Positions 46,873-56,591 of a DNA stretch of 64,000 nucleotides are shown piece by piece. The first letter of the stretch is position 1; each line of letters begins with the position of its first letter. A program made the translations under genes and the position numbers. The stretch is from CBDBZL01 sp965213545 (GTDB lineage: Bacteria; Pseudomonadota; Alphaproteobacteria; Sphingomonadales; Sphingomonadaceae), in the NCBI GenBank assembly GCA_965213545.1, contig CBDBZL010000002.1, positions 868,001 through 932,000 on the forward strand, read 5' to 3'. Below the pieces are notes generated by a model, which saw only the letters and a list, made by a program, of their open reading frames with translations, did not search any database and was not told the DNA's origin.

Positions 46873-48123
46873 ATGGATACGAATGGCCATGTGTTACCGA
46901 AAATATCAAGCCCGAATCACACACTATCCGCGGTGCCGTTGGAGCGCGAAGGATGGGATGAAAAGGAAAATCGACACGTAAAGCTCAACGGCAATATCGC
47001 TCGCCGTAAGCCCGGCAAACGGGTAATTGAGTATTGGGATAGCGAACTGCCCGGTTTCGGGCTGCGCGTGCATCCCTCGGGACGGCGAACCTGGTTCGTG
47101 ATGTTCCGCCAACGCGGCAAGCAACGGCGTGTCTCGCTCGGAACCTCGCGTCAGATTACGGCGATTGAGGCGCGGCGCATGGCACGCGATAAGCTGGCCG
47201 AGGTTGCGCTTGATGGGCTGCCTACCCGCAAGGCCAGCAAAGTTAGTGCCAAGCGATCACCATTGATGCGCGACTATGCCGAGCGCTTCTGGACCGATTA
47301 TGCACGACACTGGAAACCAAGCACGCGCCAGCGCAATCGGACTGGGTTTGATCGGGATATCCTGCCTGCGTTCGGGGATCGCCGCGTAGGCGACCTTGTC
47401 AAGGCGGACATCCTGTTCTGGCGCGATGGGTTTGCCGAGCGCACGGGTGTTTTCAATCGCACGCTCCCAATCCTGTCTGTGATGATGAGCTATGCCGAGA
47501 AGCTGGGACTGCGCACACCCGGATCGAACCCTTGCAAGGGCACGCCTCGCTACAAGCGCAAGCGGATGGAGCGCTTCCTATCACCGCGCGAATTCGCGCG
47601 GCTCGCGACCGCGCTCAATGACTTCGATGGCGAATATCCGACGGCAGTCGCCGCCATCCGGCTTTTGTTATTTACCGGCGCGCGGCGCGGGGAGATTGAG
47701 AAGCTGCGCTGGGAATGGGTGCAACCTCCTCGGCTCATGCTTCCTGACAGCAAGACCGGCGCGAAAATCCTCTATCTCAACCGGCAGGCGGTCGAGATCA
47801 TCGAGGCCATTACCAATCGCAAGCCGAAAGGCTTTGTGTTTCCGTCTCGTTACAACCCAAACAAGCCGCTCAATCTCGACATTCTCTGGCCAAAACTACG
47901 CAACCACGCTGCCTTGCCGGACGTTCGTCTACACGATCTTCGGCATAGTTTCGCCTCGACCGCGATCCGCGACAACATCTCGCTGATGGTGATCGGCAAG
48001 CTTCTCGGGCACGCGCTCGCCGAAACGACCTCTCGCTATGCGCATCTTTCAGACGAGATTGTCGCCGATGCCGCCGAGCGGGTCTCGGGATCGATTGCCA
48101 GCCTGATTGGAGTGGGCCGATGA
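46873..48123 (+). CDS. Tyrosine recombinase/integrase, first of pair A
   Basis: A 416-residue phage-type integrase. An N-terminal DUF4102-like part (WDSELPGFGLRVHPSGRRTW) is followed by a core-binding region and a catalytic domain. Catalytic residues are Arg in FTGARRGEIEKLRW, HDLRHSFAS (H-x-x-R), His in LLGHALAETT and Tyr in SRYAHL. The stop overlaps the start of the next recombinase (ATGA). It resembles the first recombinase of pair B (57134). It lies just after the Rhs debris, at the left side of the accessory region. Confidence 0.9.
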   Translation: MDTNGHVLPKISSPNHTLSAVPLEREGWDEKENRHVKLNGNIARRKPGKRVIEYWDSELPGFGLRVHPSGRRTWFVMFRQRGKQRRVSLGTSRQITAIEARRMARDKLAEVALDGLPTRKASKVSAKRSPLMRDYAERFWTDYARHWKPSTRQRNRTGFDRDILPAFGDRRVGDLVKADILFWRDGFAERTGVFNRTLPILSVMMSYAEKLGLRTPGSNPCKGTPRYKRKRMERFLSPREFARLATALNDFDGEYPTAVAAIRLLLFTGARRGEIEKLRWEWVQPPRLMLPDSKTGAKILYLNRQAVEIIEAITNRKPKGFVFPSRYNPNKPLNLDILWPKLRNHAALPDVRLHDLRHSFASTAIRDNISLMVIGKLLGHALAETTSRYAHLSDEIVADAAERVSGSIASLIGVGR

Positions 48124-49358
48124 ACGCGCTCACACTTCAAACAATCGTCGCCGAGGAACTCGGCACCGCTCATATCGGGGTAGTCGGCAAGACTAGCGAC
48201 CGAAGCCGATTGCGGCAGACGAGCTGGTCCAAACGTCTGCCGGGGTTTGGTACGCGCCACTACGCCAGCGGTCGCAAGGTCTTCATCGTCCAGGCCGCGA
48301 TGCAGGGACGCACGCGCACGGTCACTATTGGTAATGCGAAGATACTGAGTGAGGCTCAGGCTATAGATGTCGCGCGCCGCGTGCTTTTGCGCGCGCAGGT
48401 TGGCCAGAACCCGGCGGAAAAGCGAAAGAAGCGTCGTAAGGTGCCGCTCTATATCGACTTCCTTGAGGCCTATTGGCGCAAAGTTTCTCCGGGCTGGAAA
48501 CCTTCGACGCTGCACACGCATGGACTCTATCGTCAAAACTATCTGCAGGGCGCGTTTGCGGGAATGTTTCTCGACGAAATCGAAGGTGGCCATGTCCAAG
48601 AGTGGTTCAACCGCGCGAGCGAAACTGGCGGTCCTGGCGCAGCCAATCGCTCCTGCGAAATCCTCCGCGCGATGATGAACAAGGCCGAAGAGTGGGGCAT
48701 CAAGCCCGAAGGATCGAACCCATGCACTTTGATCCGGATGAACAAGCGGCGCAAATGCGAGCGCTTCCTTTCGGATCAGGAGTTCGCACGACTGGGTCAA
48801 GCAATCGACAAACACCGGAAATCGCGCCCGGTGCATTGCGCGGCTCTTTATCTCTTGATGCTGACCGGTTGTCGCAAGTCGGAGATCACCGGCCTGACCT
48901 GGAGCGAGGTAAAGGGGCGGCGGTTGCTGCTGACCGACAGCAAGACTGGTCCTCGCACCGTCTGGCTTGGAGAAGCCGCGTGGACCATTTTGCAATGCCT
49001 CCCGCGACATAGAGGGCATCCGGAGGTATTCCGGAATCCGAAAACGGGACGGCCAGTCGATATCACCTGCCTCTGGCGAGATGTTAGGGAAGAGGCACAG
49101 CTTCTTGATTTACGGCTGCACGATCTTCGCCACAGCTTCGCAAGTCATGCTGCCGCGCGCTCGGAAACCCTTCCGATGATTGGCAAGCTGCTCGGCCACA
49201 GGCATGTGACCACAACCGCGCGCTACGCTCATCTCGACGATGGCCCCGTCATCGAAGCAGGGCAGCGGATCGGCGATCTGATCGAAGAAATGGTGGGTGA
49301 AAGCCGTTCATTGAACCCTAACACTATGTGTGATAGATCGGCGGTGCTGTATGACTGA
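48120..49358 (+). CDS. Tyrosine recombinase/integrase, second of pair A
   Basis: A 412-residue integrase translated from the same message (ATGA overlap). Catalytic residues are Arg in LTGCRKSEITGLTW, HDLRHSFASHAA, His in LLGHRHVTTT and Tyr in ARYAHLDD. It differs from its partner: it begins MNALTLQTIVAEELG and resembles the second recombinase of pair B. The last 20 residues overlap the start of the RelE-type toxin gene by 8 bp. Both partners look intact. Confidence 0.9.
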   Translation: MNALTLQTIVAEELGTAHIGVVGKTSDRSRLRQTSWSKRLPGFGTRHYASGRKVFIVQAAMQGRTRTVTIGNAKILSEAQAIDVARRVLLRAQVGQNPAEKRKKRRKVPLYIDFLEAYWRKVSPGWKPSTLHTHGLYRQNYLQGAFAGMFLDEIEGGHVQEWFNRASETGGPGAANRSCEILRAMMNKAEEWGIKPEGSNPCTLIRMNKRRKCERFLSDQEFARLGQAIDKHRKSRPVHCAALYLLMLTGCRKSEITGLTWSEVKGRRLLLTDSKTGPRTVWLGEAAWTILQCLPRHRGHPEVFRNPKTGRPVDITCLWRDVREEAQLLDLRLHDLRHSFASHAAARSETLPMIGKLLGHRHVTTTARYAHLDDGPVIEAGQRIGDLIEEMVGESRSLNPNTMCDRSAVLYD

Positions 49359-49743
49359 GAACCCGCGAACACGCATCTATGCCAATCGATGGTTCGCCAA
49401 GTTCGCAGCAAAGGAAAAGATCGGCGATGCAACGCTTGCTGATGCCGTGCGTCGGGCCGAGAGCGGCCTGGTCGATGCCGATCTTGGCAGCGGTCTCATC
49501 AAGCAACGCACCGCGCGTAAGGGCGGAGGCAAGTCGGGCGGCTATCGCTCGATCCTGATTTTTCGCTCGGGCGAGAGAGCCATATTCGTGTTTGCCTTCG
49601 CCAAGAGCGCTAAGGCTAACCTGAGTGCGGCGGAACAGAAGGTCTATCGCAAAGCTGCCAGCATCATGCTGGAACTGAGTGAGGATCAGATCGAAACCGA
49701 AGTTGAAGCAGGCCGATTGGTCGAGGTGAAAGACGATGAGTAA
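49351..49743 (+). CDS. RelE/HigB-type toxin
   Basis: A 130-residue protein with the RelE-superfamily pattern: an N-terminal helix (RWFAKFAAKEKI), LGSGLIKQRTARKGGGKSGGYRSILIF, core GGGKSGGYRSI, and FVFAFAKSAKANLS. Such toxins are usually ribosome-dependent mRNA endonucleases. It overlaps the antitoxin gene by 8 bp. ATG 49351 gives a 7-residue shorter form than the frame allows. It is placed immediately after the recombinase pair, a common spot for addiction modules. Confidence 0.85.
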   Translation: MTENPRTRIYANRWFAKFAAKEKIGDATLADAVRRAESGLVDADLGSGLIKQRTARKGGGKSGGYRSILIFRSGERAIFVFAFAKSAKANLSAAEQKVYRKAASIMLELSEDQIETEVEAGRLVEVKDDE

Positions 49744-50065
49744 AACTAAGGCAAAGACGTACAAAAGCGAGGCGATGGCCGCCGTCCATGAGATGATGGA
49801 AGGCCTTCACGATGCGGGCAGCATCGACAAACGCACTATGCGCGAGTTCGACGATGCCTGTCTCACGCCCGCGCCGGTCCTTGCTCCCGAGGAGATCAAG
49901 GCAATACGCGAGAACGAGCACGTCTCGCAGCCGGTGTTCGCGCGCTATCTCAATGTGTCGAAAAACCTAGTGTCGGATTGGGAGCGCGGTGCGAAGAAGC
50001 CCGGCGGTCCGGCGCTGCGCCTGCTTTCGATCATTCGGCGCAATGGGCTGGATGCAGTGGGATAG
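49736..50065 (+). CDS. HigA/XRE-type antitoxin
   Basis: A 109-residue protein with a helix-turn-helix in its C-terminal half (IRENEHVSQPVFARYLNVSKNLVSDWERG, core VSQPVFARYLNVSKNLVSDW). The order toxin then antitoxin is the HigBA arrangement. It binds its own promoter in known systems; no operator was picked out here. Confidence 0.85.
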   Translation: MSKTKAKTYKSEAMAAVHEMMEGLHDAGSIDKRTMREFDDACLTPAPVLAPEEIKAIRENEHVSQPVFARYLNVSKNLVSDWERGAKKPGGPALRLLSIIRRNGLDAVG

Positions 50066-50083
50066 GGCGGCTACACGAAATCA

Positions 50084-50920
50084 ATGATAGAACACGACGA
50101 CTTGATTGCAGCGCTCGGCGATCCAATTACCAACAGAGTAGTTCAGCGTCTGCACGACTTCGCCTTCATTCCTGCCGAACTGCTCGATGAACTCTCAGAT
50201 CAAGCACTTCCGGAGAACTGGGGGCCGCACCGTCATATCCTAAAAAAGTACCTCGCCGTGCACGTTGCTTGGAGCATTGAACAGAACAAATACACTGTTG
50301 GTGGAGACCAGCTTTATGTAACTGCTGGCCATCTACAGACGCGATATGGGACGCCTCTCTATCTAGTGTTTGCGCCCAACCGAAACCCCAACCGCGAGCC
50401 TTATTACCTCGTTGCGGTTGGCTCCCACATCGCTGCTCCAGCGTTGCCAGTCCCTCCAGAGATCCCGGAACCACCAAGGATAAGGCGGGGTGCCGAAATT
50501 GTGATGATGCACGATCACATTCTTGACGACAATCAAGATCGCGTACCATTTTTGGTCGATACTCCTCGGGTGGCCCAAATGTGCGCAATTGCTGGCTCTA
50601 TCCAGTGGTCTATCAATCGAGGTCTTGAGCTTCCTTATTGGTACTTCGGAACTATGAGTTACGTGGTCCCTTTATATTTGGAGTCTCGGGAAAATATAAC
50701 CGATGCCCCCGATTTGATTGCGCCTGTTCAGGTCAATCCGGACAGTCTACTTGTTCGGACAGTGCTTAAGTCTCACATGCCGTTCGGAAATGCCAGAGTC
50801 GCGGTACAAAGGCATAATCAGTTGCCTCATTGGTTGCTTGCCGCTTGGGAGCAGCAAGCTGAGCAAGTCACTGAGCAGCAACTTGATGACCCTGAAAATT
50901 CAGGGGCCGCTGGGGGATAG
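50084..50920 (+). CDS. DUF3825-like protein
   Basis: A 278-residue soluble protein. The start HDFAFIPAELLDELSDQALPENWG and ILKKYLAVHV resemble the N-terminal part of DUF3825, a family of unknown function found in accessory regions. The rest contains VFAPNRNPNREPYYLVAVG and a long tail ending in acidic residues. No catalytic motif stands out. It starts 18 bp after the antitoxin and converges on the restriction-type operon, whose stop lies 26 bp away. Codon use is AT-richer than core genes. A defence role is inferred only from location. Confidence 0.55.
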   Translation: MIEHDDLIAALGDPITNRVVQRLHDFAFIPAELLDELSDQALPENWGPHRHILKKYLAVHVAWSIEQNKYTVGGDQLYVTAGHLQTRYGTPLYLVFAPNRNPNREPYYLVAVGSHIAAPALPVPPEIPEPPRIRRGAEIVMMHDHILDDNQDRVPFLVDTPRVAQMCAIAGSIQWSINRGLELPYWYFGTMSYVVPLYLESRENITDAPDLIAPVQVNPDSLLVRTVLKSHMPFGNARVAVQRHNQLPHWLLAAWEQQAEQVTEQQLDDPENSGAAGG

Positions 50921-50946
50921 TGTGGTGGTGCAGGCGTCGGTCAGCC

Positions 50947-53187
50947 CTAGAAACGGTGATTGATGTAATCTGTGACACCAGCGCCACTTAGCTCGGCAGT
51001 CGCGTTGCCGCCTCGAACAAAAAAACGCTGCTCCTTTCCATCTTTCAGGAAGGCCGCCTTTGGACCCGGCTCGCAACGTACCATAAGCACGCGATCATCT
51101 TGCTGATCTTCAAAGTGAGGGTGAATATAAGGCAGAAAAACCTCCCCAATCCGGTCTTTGATGAGATTGACCAAGTGCAGGCCCATCTTATCTTCGTTCG
51201 GGAAACGATCCGCGCCGATCCCAAGGATTTCTCCGTCATCGGCTACTCCAATGAGCAACGTGCCACCCTTGGCATTCAGAAAACCTGTGATCGTCTTGAG
51301 CGCAGATAAGTGCATTTTTTCGTCGGGCTGGCCAGTATGAAGATTGATCCGAAGCGTTGACTTGAATTCAACCGCACCCGTCTCACCACCAGCAATCAGT
51401 TCAGCGACTGATGGTGGTGAAACCGCTTCGACGGCGGTATCACCACGCAGCTGCTCCCATGCGCTTCGGACAACTTGTGCCATGCGGAGCCGCCGCTCGA
51501 CCAGGAACTGATCGTAAGGCAACTCCCACCACAGGTGTGGAAGCGCGTGAAGCCCATAGACTCGTTTGCGTTCGGAAGCCGTCAATTGTGCATCGAGAGC
51601 AGGGACATATTCCGCCGGAGGCTGTTTCCCAATCTTAATGTTTTCTGGCCATTCGACTGGTGCAAAATTGGCGATTTGGTTTATTAGTTTGAGATCAGTG
51701 ATGCCCTGACCCTCAAGATACGCGCGAGGAAACAGATGATGCTGTTCCAGCGATGCTTTCGATCCCTTGATTGCCGGATCAACCATTGCCGCCAGTTTCA
51801 AGGGGCTAAAAAGCGCGGGTGCATCTAGCATAATGAGTGAGGCTTGATAGGCAAAAAGCGTTGGGCTGCGAGATGCCGAAGTCGCAAGCTGACTGGGCAG
51901 CGTGATTTCCCAATAGTCGTTGGTCAGTGTCGTATCGCACAACTCGCGGAGTTTTGCGACGAATGCCTCTCCATTGGCGAGGTCGCGAACTTGCCCAAGA
52001 TCGGCCTCGAACCGCGTCTCTGGCGAACTGGTGTACCGTCCAGTCATTGCTGCCATGAAGTAGAACTCTGCGATCACTTGTCGCATTCGAGTTCGCTCAA
52101 TGCCGTAGTCGCGAATGCCGATTAGGTAGAGCACGTAGCTGAAAATAATAGCAGCTTCGGAGCTGACCATCTTTTGCCCACGGTATCCAGCGAGCTTCAG
52201 CCCATCGAGAAAATGGTGCCAATTCGTGAGATTGAGAACTGCCGACTGCGCATCGCGCATCAAAGCAAACTGACCTTCGCGCTTCTCAGGGTTATCGACG
52301 CCTGTTGATGCATCTTTGCCGCGAAGAGCGCCATAGACGTTGGCAAGCCTGGCTCGTTTAAGGGCCAGCCCCACAGTCGCGCGTAACATCTGATCAGGCG
52401 ATGGCTTGATAAAATGGTTGAAAGGTGACGCTTGACCTTCGCTCGGCACTGTTGCCTTAAGAGAGAAGTTCTCCAACTCGACCCGACCTTCCTCCCAGAA
52501 TACCGACATCAGCGTCATGATAAAGTCAGCTTGATTTAGCGCCTTGCCTTTACCGTTAATGCGGACGAACACTTCGGCGATGGTTTCCTCATCGTCGGAA
52601 GAATCAAGCGTGAGGGCTACGAAACTGTAGCTGAGGAGATTTCGTAGATTGCCTATGGCATCCTCTATTGTTTCTTCTTCTTGCGGCGTTACTTCGCGAA
52701 CCGACTTCAGTTTATCGAGGAATGCTCTCCGAAAAGAGCCTGCTTTGAACTCTGGCATCCAGAGCACCGAAATGTCCGGAATGAATGCCCGATCTTTCTT
52801 GATTGCTGCGTCGGCGACATCAAAACGGCCAGATAGCGGGTTGAGGGCAATCTGAATGCGCTCCGTTTTAAAATTGGAGCGAAGGACCTCCATTCCCTTC
52901 ACAACAGCATAGAGCGAAGTGAGCCGCTGCTGACCATCAACAGTCGCTAGCTCCGCCACAGACTGTTTAGGGTCTGTCCCAATGCTCTTCAGACCACCTT
53001 CAACACTCGTCTTCCAAAACAGGAGAAACCCTGCAGGGTATCCTCGATAGAGAGAGTCGAAGAGGTCACGTACGTTCTTGTTAGGCCAAACGAAGGGCCG
53101 TTGTAGCTCGGGAAGGCCAATCTTGCCCATATCAATATCTTCGATAAGCGAGGATATCGGAACATTGCTGGTAGTGAATATTGCCAT
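50947..53187 (-). CDS. DUF262-HNH-AlbA_2 fusion protein, putative restriction effector
   Basis: A 746-residue protein with three parts. Residues 1-300 are DUF262 (ParB-like/GmrS-like), with PELQRPFVW (26-34), D84-G-Q-Q-R-L and FVRINGKGKALNQADF (207-222). Residues about 400-560 hold a DUF1524-type HNH motif at EQHHLFPRAYL (481-491). Residues 601-746 are an AlbA_2/Schlafen-type domain (EFKS at 607; FLNAKGGTLLIGVADDG, 636-652). GmrSD, SspE and BrxU carry the first two parts; the AlbA_2 addition is unusual. It is the last gene of the rhh-hsdM-hsdS operon, 3 bp after hsdS. No HsdR motor is present, so it may be the effector. Confidence 0.8.
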   Translation of the reverse strand: MAIFTTSNVPISSLIEDIDMGKIGLPELQRPFVWPNKNVRDLFDSLYRGYPAGFLLFWKTSVEGGLKSIGTDPKQSVAELATVDGQQRLTSLYAVVKGMEVLRSNFKTERIQIALNPLSGRFDVADAAIKKDRAFIPDISVLWMPEFKAGSFRRAFLDKLKSVREVTPQEEETIEDAIGNLRNLLSYSFVALTLDSSDDEETIAEVFVRINGKGKALNQADFIMTLMSVFWEEGRVELENFSLKATVPSEGQASPFNHFIKPSPDQMLRATVGLALKRARLANVYGALRGKDASTGVDNPEKREGQFALMRDAQSAVLNLTNWHHFLDGLKLAGYRGQKMVSSEAAIIFSYVLYLIGIRDYGIERTRMRQVIAEFYFMAAMTGRYTSSPETRFEADLGQVRDLANGEAFVAKLRELCDTTLTNDYWEITLPSQLATSASRSPTLFAYQASLIMLDAPALFSPLKLAAMVDPAIKGSKASLEQHHLFPRAYLEGQGITDLKLINQIANFAPVEWPENIKIGKQPPAEYVPALDAQLTASERKRVYGLHALPHLWWELPYDQFLVERRLRMAQVVRSAWEQLRGDTAVEAVSPPSVAELIAGGETGAVEFKSTLRINLHTGQPDEKMHLSALKTITGFLNAKGGTLLIGVADDGEILGIGADRFPNEDKMGLHLVNLIKDRIGEVFLPYIHPHFEDQQDDRVLMVRCEPGPKAAFLKDGKEQRFFVRGGNATAELSGAGVTDYINHRF

Positions 53188-53190
53188 ACC

Positions 53191-54642
53191 TTAACGCTCC
53201 CGAATAAATTCTCGAATGGCCTCGTCAGCTCTCTCGCCGAGTTCGTTCTCCAGTTGATCCGCCTCTGACCACGCAGCAAAGGCATCAACCACCAGTTCTC
53301 CTAGGAGTTGCTCTCTGCGCGCATTAAATCGAGGAATGGCAAACTCCAATAGATCTTCCACATCAATGTGAGGTATACTCGATCCGTAAGCTAACGATTT
53401 CACACGTGGCCGCCCTAAAATTTCATGACTTAGCAAAAGATGCAGATAGCCAGGGTGGAGCGATGGGCCAGAAACGATCCTAATTACGTCGTCAGTTACT
53501 ATTTTATCATTCAATTGGCTCGTTGCGAGCACTACTGAGCCTAGAAGGCCATAAGTCTGACCAGATCGAGACATCAAAATCCAATCTCTCTCCACTCGAC
53601 CATAGTTTCGGTCATTCACCCCACTCGCAGATATCCTCCGGCGGAAATCAGGGTTGATCTCGAAAATTGATGAGCTGTCTACCAACTCAACACCGTCTTC
53701 TGCCGGAATGCGTTTGAAACGGTTCGGGAGCCAAATTTCGCAACCCATTGAACGAAGGCTTACCATACGCGCTGCATTTCGTGCCAAGTGTTGCTCTATT
53801 GCTCCAACGGCTGGCGCATGGCAGGAAGCGTCAAACCTTCGTCGTCCGGCGAACAATGATGCCGATGAGGTGGAAAAGCCAACCTCCCCATCATTGGGTT
53901 TAGAACCATAGGGTCCGACAAGCTCGACAAGCATTTGCTCAGCCTGCAAAATTAGCGCCTTGGCTCGATTACGGGCTGCTACGATCTTTTCATAACTATC
54001 ATTCGCGTGTCGAGCTTGTGCTGGCGAGGTAGGAGATATTACGGGCAGCGCATCAAGATGACCCGTTTCCAAATGCTTGATCATATGACCATACTGTGCA
54101 GAGGCCATCACAGCGCGGATCGTGGGAGATCGAAGATAACCGTAAATCCATCCACGATCGGCTTGGTCAAAGGCATCTACGCGAAGCAAATCGTGTGAAA
54201 TCAGGATTCCTGAGATACTATCATCAGCGACCGTGGCCCGACCTACTGTACCTGAGCATGTGACCAAAATTGTCCCTTGGCCCACATACCGTTGAGCGTA
54301 GTCACTCGTTCGTTCCAGCGACAACCATTTCCGAGCTACAGGCAGCTGGTCGAAAACTTGGGTTGCAGCAAGGAACGGCGTCCCAAAGTCTGGAGCAACT
54401 TGGATGCCTTTTAGACGTGATGGCTGCCATACGTTTGCAAGGTCTGATAGTGGAGTCCATCCTTGCGGCTTTGATGTTATTCCATGCCGAACAGCGAAAC
54501 CCGGCGACAGAAAATTCTCGGCCTCCATACGCCGGTCACCGTCCACCATTGCCGACATGGGCAATGAGAGTGACTCAACCTCGTGCCAGGGCCAATCATC
54601 GCGAACCTCGCGAGGCGCGGTTAGTCTTGCTCGGATAGCCAC
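53191..54642 (-). CDS. hsdS: Type I restriction-modification specificity subunit HsdS
   Basis: A 483-residue specificity protein with two target recognition domains, each followed by a helical spacer. Domain features are WTPLSDLANVWQPSRLKG (first) and the repeated pattern VTCSGTVGRATV and SRSGQTYGLLGSVV, then PSLHPGYLHLLLS and IPHIDVEDLLEFAIP. The two repeats imply a bipartite recognition sequence. Its start overlaps hsdM by 22 bp. Codon use is AT-rich relative to the core genome. Confidence 0.88.
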   Translation of the reverse strand: MAIRARLTAPREVRDDWPWHEVESLSLPMSAMVDGDRRMEAENFLSPGFAVRHGITSKPQGWTPLSDLANVWQPSRLKGIQVAPDFGTPFLAATQVFDQLPVARKWLSLERTSDYAQRYVGQGTILVTCSGTVGRATVADDSISGILISHDLLRVDAFDQADRGWIYGYLRSPTIRAVMASAQYGHMIKHLETGHLDALPVISPTSPAQARHANDSYEKIVAARNRAKALILQAEQMLVELVGPYGSKPNDGEVGFSTSSASLFAGRRRFDASCHAPAVGAIEQHLARNAARMVSLRSMGCEIWLPNRFKRIPAEDGVELVDSSSIFEINPDFRRRISASGVNDRNYGRVERDWILMSRSGQTYGLLGSVVLATSQLNDKIVTDDVIRIVSGPSLHPGYLHLLLSHEILGRPRVKSLAYGSSIPHIDVEDLLEFAIPRFNARREQLLGELVVDAFAAWSEADQLENELGERADEAIREFIRER

Positions 54643-56591
54643 GTGCGAAACGCCTGAGCAATCTGGAGGGTGTTGTCATCGACTACTTTTCGCTGGGTCA
54701 ACTGACGCTTGTAGACCGGTTTGCCGTCCTCGTAGTCCTTGGTCTGCTGCTCGAATTCTTCAACGATTTCGTTGCCCGAACGATCACGGACATAGGTCAC
54801 ATTGCCGCGTTTATCGTGGCCGATATGGTTGGCTACAGCCATGAACACTTGGTAATCATTGTACCGTCCGGCCGCCTTCTCGACCGCCATTTCCTCGTCG
54901 GTCTTCCGCTGAAGAACGAGGACGCTTGTCTGAACGCTGACATGCGGCTGGAAAGTATCTGGGTGCAAGTCGATGCTGGCGAGGATTCGAGTATTCTGGA
55001 GAAGCCACTCGCGGACGTAACCCGCTCCTGGCGAACCAAGAATCCCGTCTGGCAGAACAATCGCACAGCGCCCTGCGCCTGGCTTTAACAAACGTACGCA
55101 CCGCTCGATGAACAGGATTTCAGGCGGCTGCGACTTTTGGATATCCGAACGCATCGACCATTCATCGGTGTCAGCGTCGTATGACCAAGCATGCCCGAGA
55201 TCATATTTTTCGAGGATGGCAGGATCATCGATAGGAATTTTCGAACCGAACGGCGGGTTGGTGAACAGAAGATCGACCGTACCCATCACATTCCGCGCGC
55301 GAAGCGCGTCATCCCATGTCGCAGGGGCTTTCAGCGAATTGCCTTGAAATAGTCCGCCAGCGCCATCGTTATTCATGACCATGTTCATCTTTGATGCCTT
55401 CACAAGGCTCGGGTTCAGGTCCATTCCGATGATGAATTTCTCGGCAAAACGCTGAACGCGCGCGCGAATGGCGTCTTCTGCCCTTGCGATCTCACCCCAT
55501 TTTGCAATTTCTGCAGCGCGTATCTTCTCGATAACATAGTTCATCGCGGTAATGAGGAAGCCGCCGGTCCCGCATGCCGGATCCATTATGAGCTGGCGCT
55601 CATTTGGATCGAGCATTGTTACTGCCATCTGGCAGATGTTGCGCGGAGTGAAGAACTCGCCCCGGTCGCCCCGAAGGTTCGAGCCAACGATTTCCTCGTA
55701 GGCTCTCCCCTTTACGTCGATATCGCTCTCAAGAAGCGAATACATCTGCAGTTGGCTGACAATGTAAGAGAGAACAGAAGGCTCAAGCTCGATCTCTTCG
55801 TTTTCGCGAAATATCGTATCGTACTCGGCTTTCACCGCTGCATACAGCGCATCAATCCGAGACTTGACCTTGAGCCGCCCGTTCATGTTGTGGCGCTCTT
55901 TCGAGGTCGCGTAGAACTTCACAGCGTCGGAGCTACGCTCATCGTGAATTTTACAGAAAATGATTTTCAAGAGTTCCCAAAATGCATCGGGCTTCTGCAG
56001 TCCTTGATTGCCTGCGATGTAGTTGTGGCACCGTCGAAAAGCGAAGAGTAGGGCGTCGGATGAAGCGGCCTTGAGCTGATCGAAGCGGGGACGCTCTACG
56101 TCTTCTTCGTCGCATCCTTTGCTAGGAATATCTGGTATCTCATCGAACGTGATCGAGCCGTCTTTCTTGACACGCCGATAGCAGTATCGCTCCAACCCAT
56201 TAGTCCACATTCCGTATTGAACGTTTGGGCAAGCCGACATGTAGGCGTGTAGTTGACCGACGCCTTCCTTTCGGTCGCTCGACTTAACCTTCCGCGACTT
56301 GCATTCAATGATAATTTTGGCGCGATCTTGCTTGTGATCATCGTTTTCATCGAAAATGACCAAATCGGCACGAGGCTTCCTGGAACCAAGCCGCAGCGTG
56401 AATTCAACCGAGACATCTGCCTTCGCATAATCGTATTCGCGGACTAGAGATTTGGCAATTTCCTGCCTCACATATTCTTCGGGAGTTTCTTTCCTTTGTG
56501 TGAGGCCGTCGATGAAATCGAGAGTTTTACCCTGCTGCACTATGACTGGAATCTGTGTGCCCGATGGCACTCGTGGGGAAGCAGTGCTCAT
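54621..56591 (-). CDS. hsdM: HsdM-type DNA N6-adenine methyltransferase with N-terminal nuclease-like domain
   Basis: A 656-residue protein. The first 150 residues look like the HsdR N-terminal (PD-(D/E)xK) domain: D76 in RADLVIF, E96 and K98 in IIIECKS, and Gln113 in VGQLHAY. A helical HsdM_N region follows, then a methyltransferase domain with GEFFTPR (311-317), motif I DPACGTGGFL (337-346) and motif IV NPPF (445-448). So cleavage-like and methylation-like domains sit in one chain, with HsdS next to it. ATG 56591 overlaps the RHH stop (ATGA). No hsdR helicase gene is found nearby. Confidence 0.85.
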   Translation of the reverse strand: MSTASPRVPSGTQIPVIVQQGKTLDFIDGLTQRKETPEEYVRQEIAKSLVREYDYAKADVSVEFTLRLGSRKPRADLVIFDENDDHKQDRAKIIIECKSRKVKSSDRKEGVGQLHAYMSACPNVQYGMWTNGLERYCYRRVKKDGSITFDEIPDIPSKGCDEEDVERPRFDQLKAASSDALLFAFRRCHNYIAGNQGLQKPDAFWELLKIIFCKIHDERSSDAVKFYATSKERHNMNGRLKVKSRIDALYAAVKAEYDTIFRENEEIELEPSVLSYIVSQLQMYSLLESDIDVKGRAYEEIVGSNLRGDRGEFFTPRNICQMAVTMLDPNERQLIMDPACGTGGFLITAMNYVIEKIRAAEIAKWGEIARAEDAIRARVQRFAEKFIIGMDLNPSLVKASKMNMVMNNDGAGGLFQGNSLKAPATWDDALRARNVMGTVDLLFTNPPFGSKIPIDDPAILEKYDLGHAWSYDADTDEWSMRSDIQKSQPPEILFIERCVRLLKPGAGRCAIVLPDGILGSPGAGYVREWLLQNTRILASIDLHPDTFQPHVSVQTSVLVLQRKTDEEMAVEKAAGRYNDYQVFMAVANHIGHDKRGNVTYVRDRSGNEIVEEFEQQTKDYEDGKPVYKRQLTQRKVVDDNTLQIAQAFRTWLSEQD

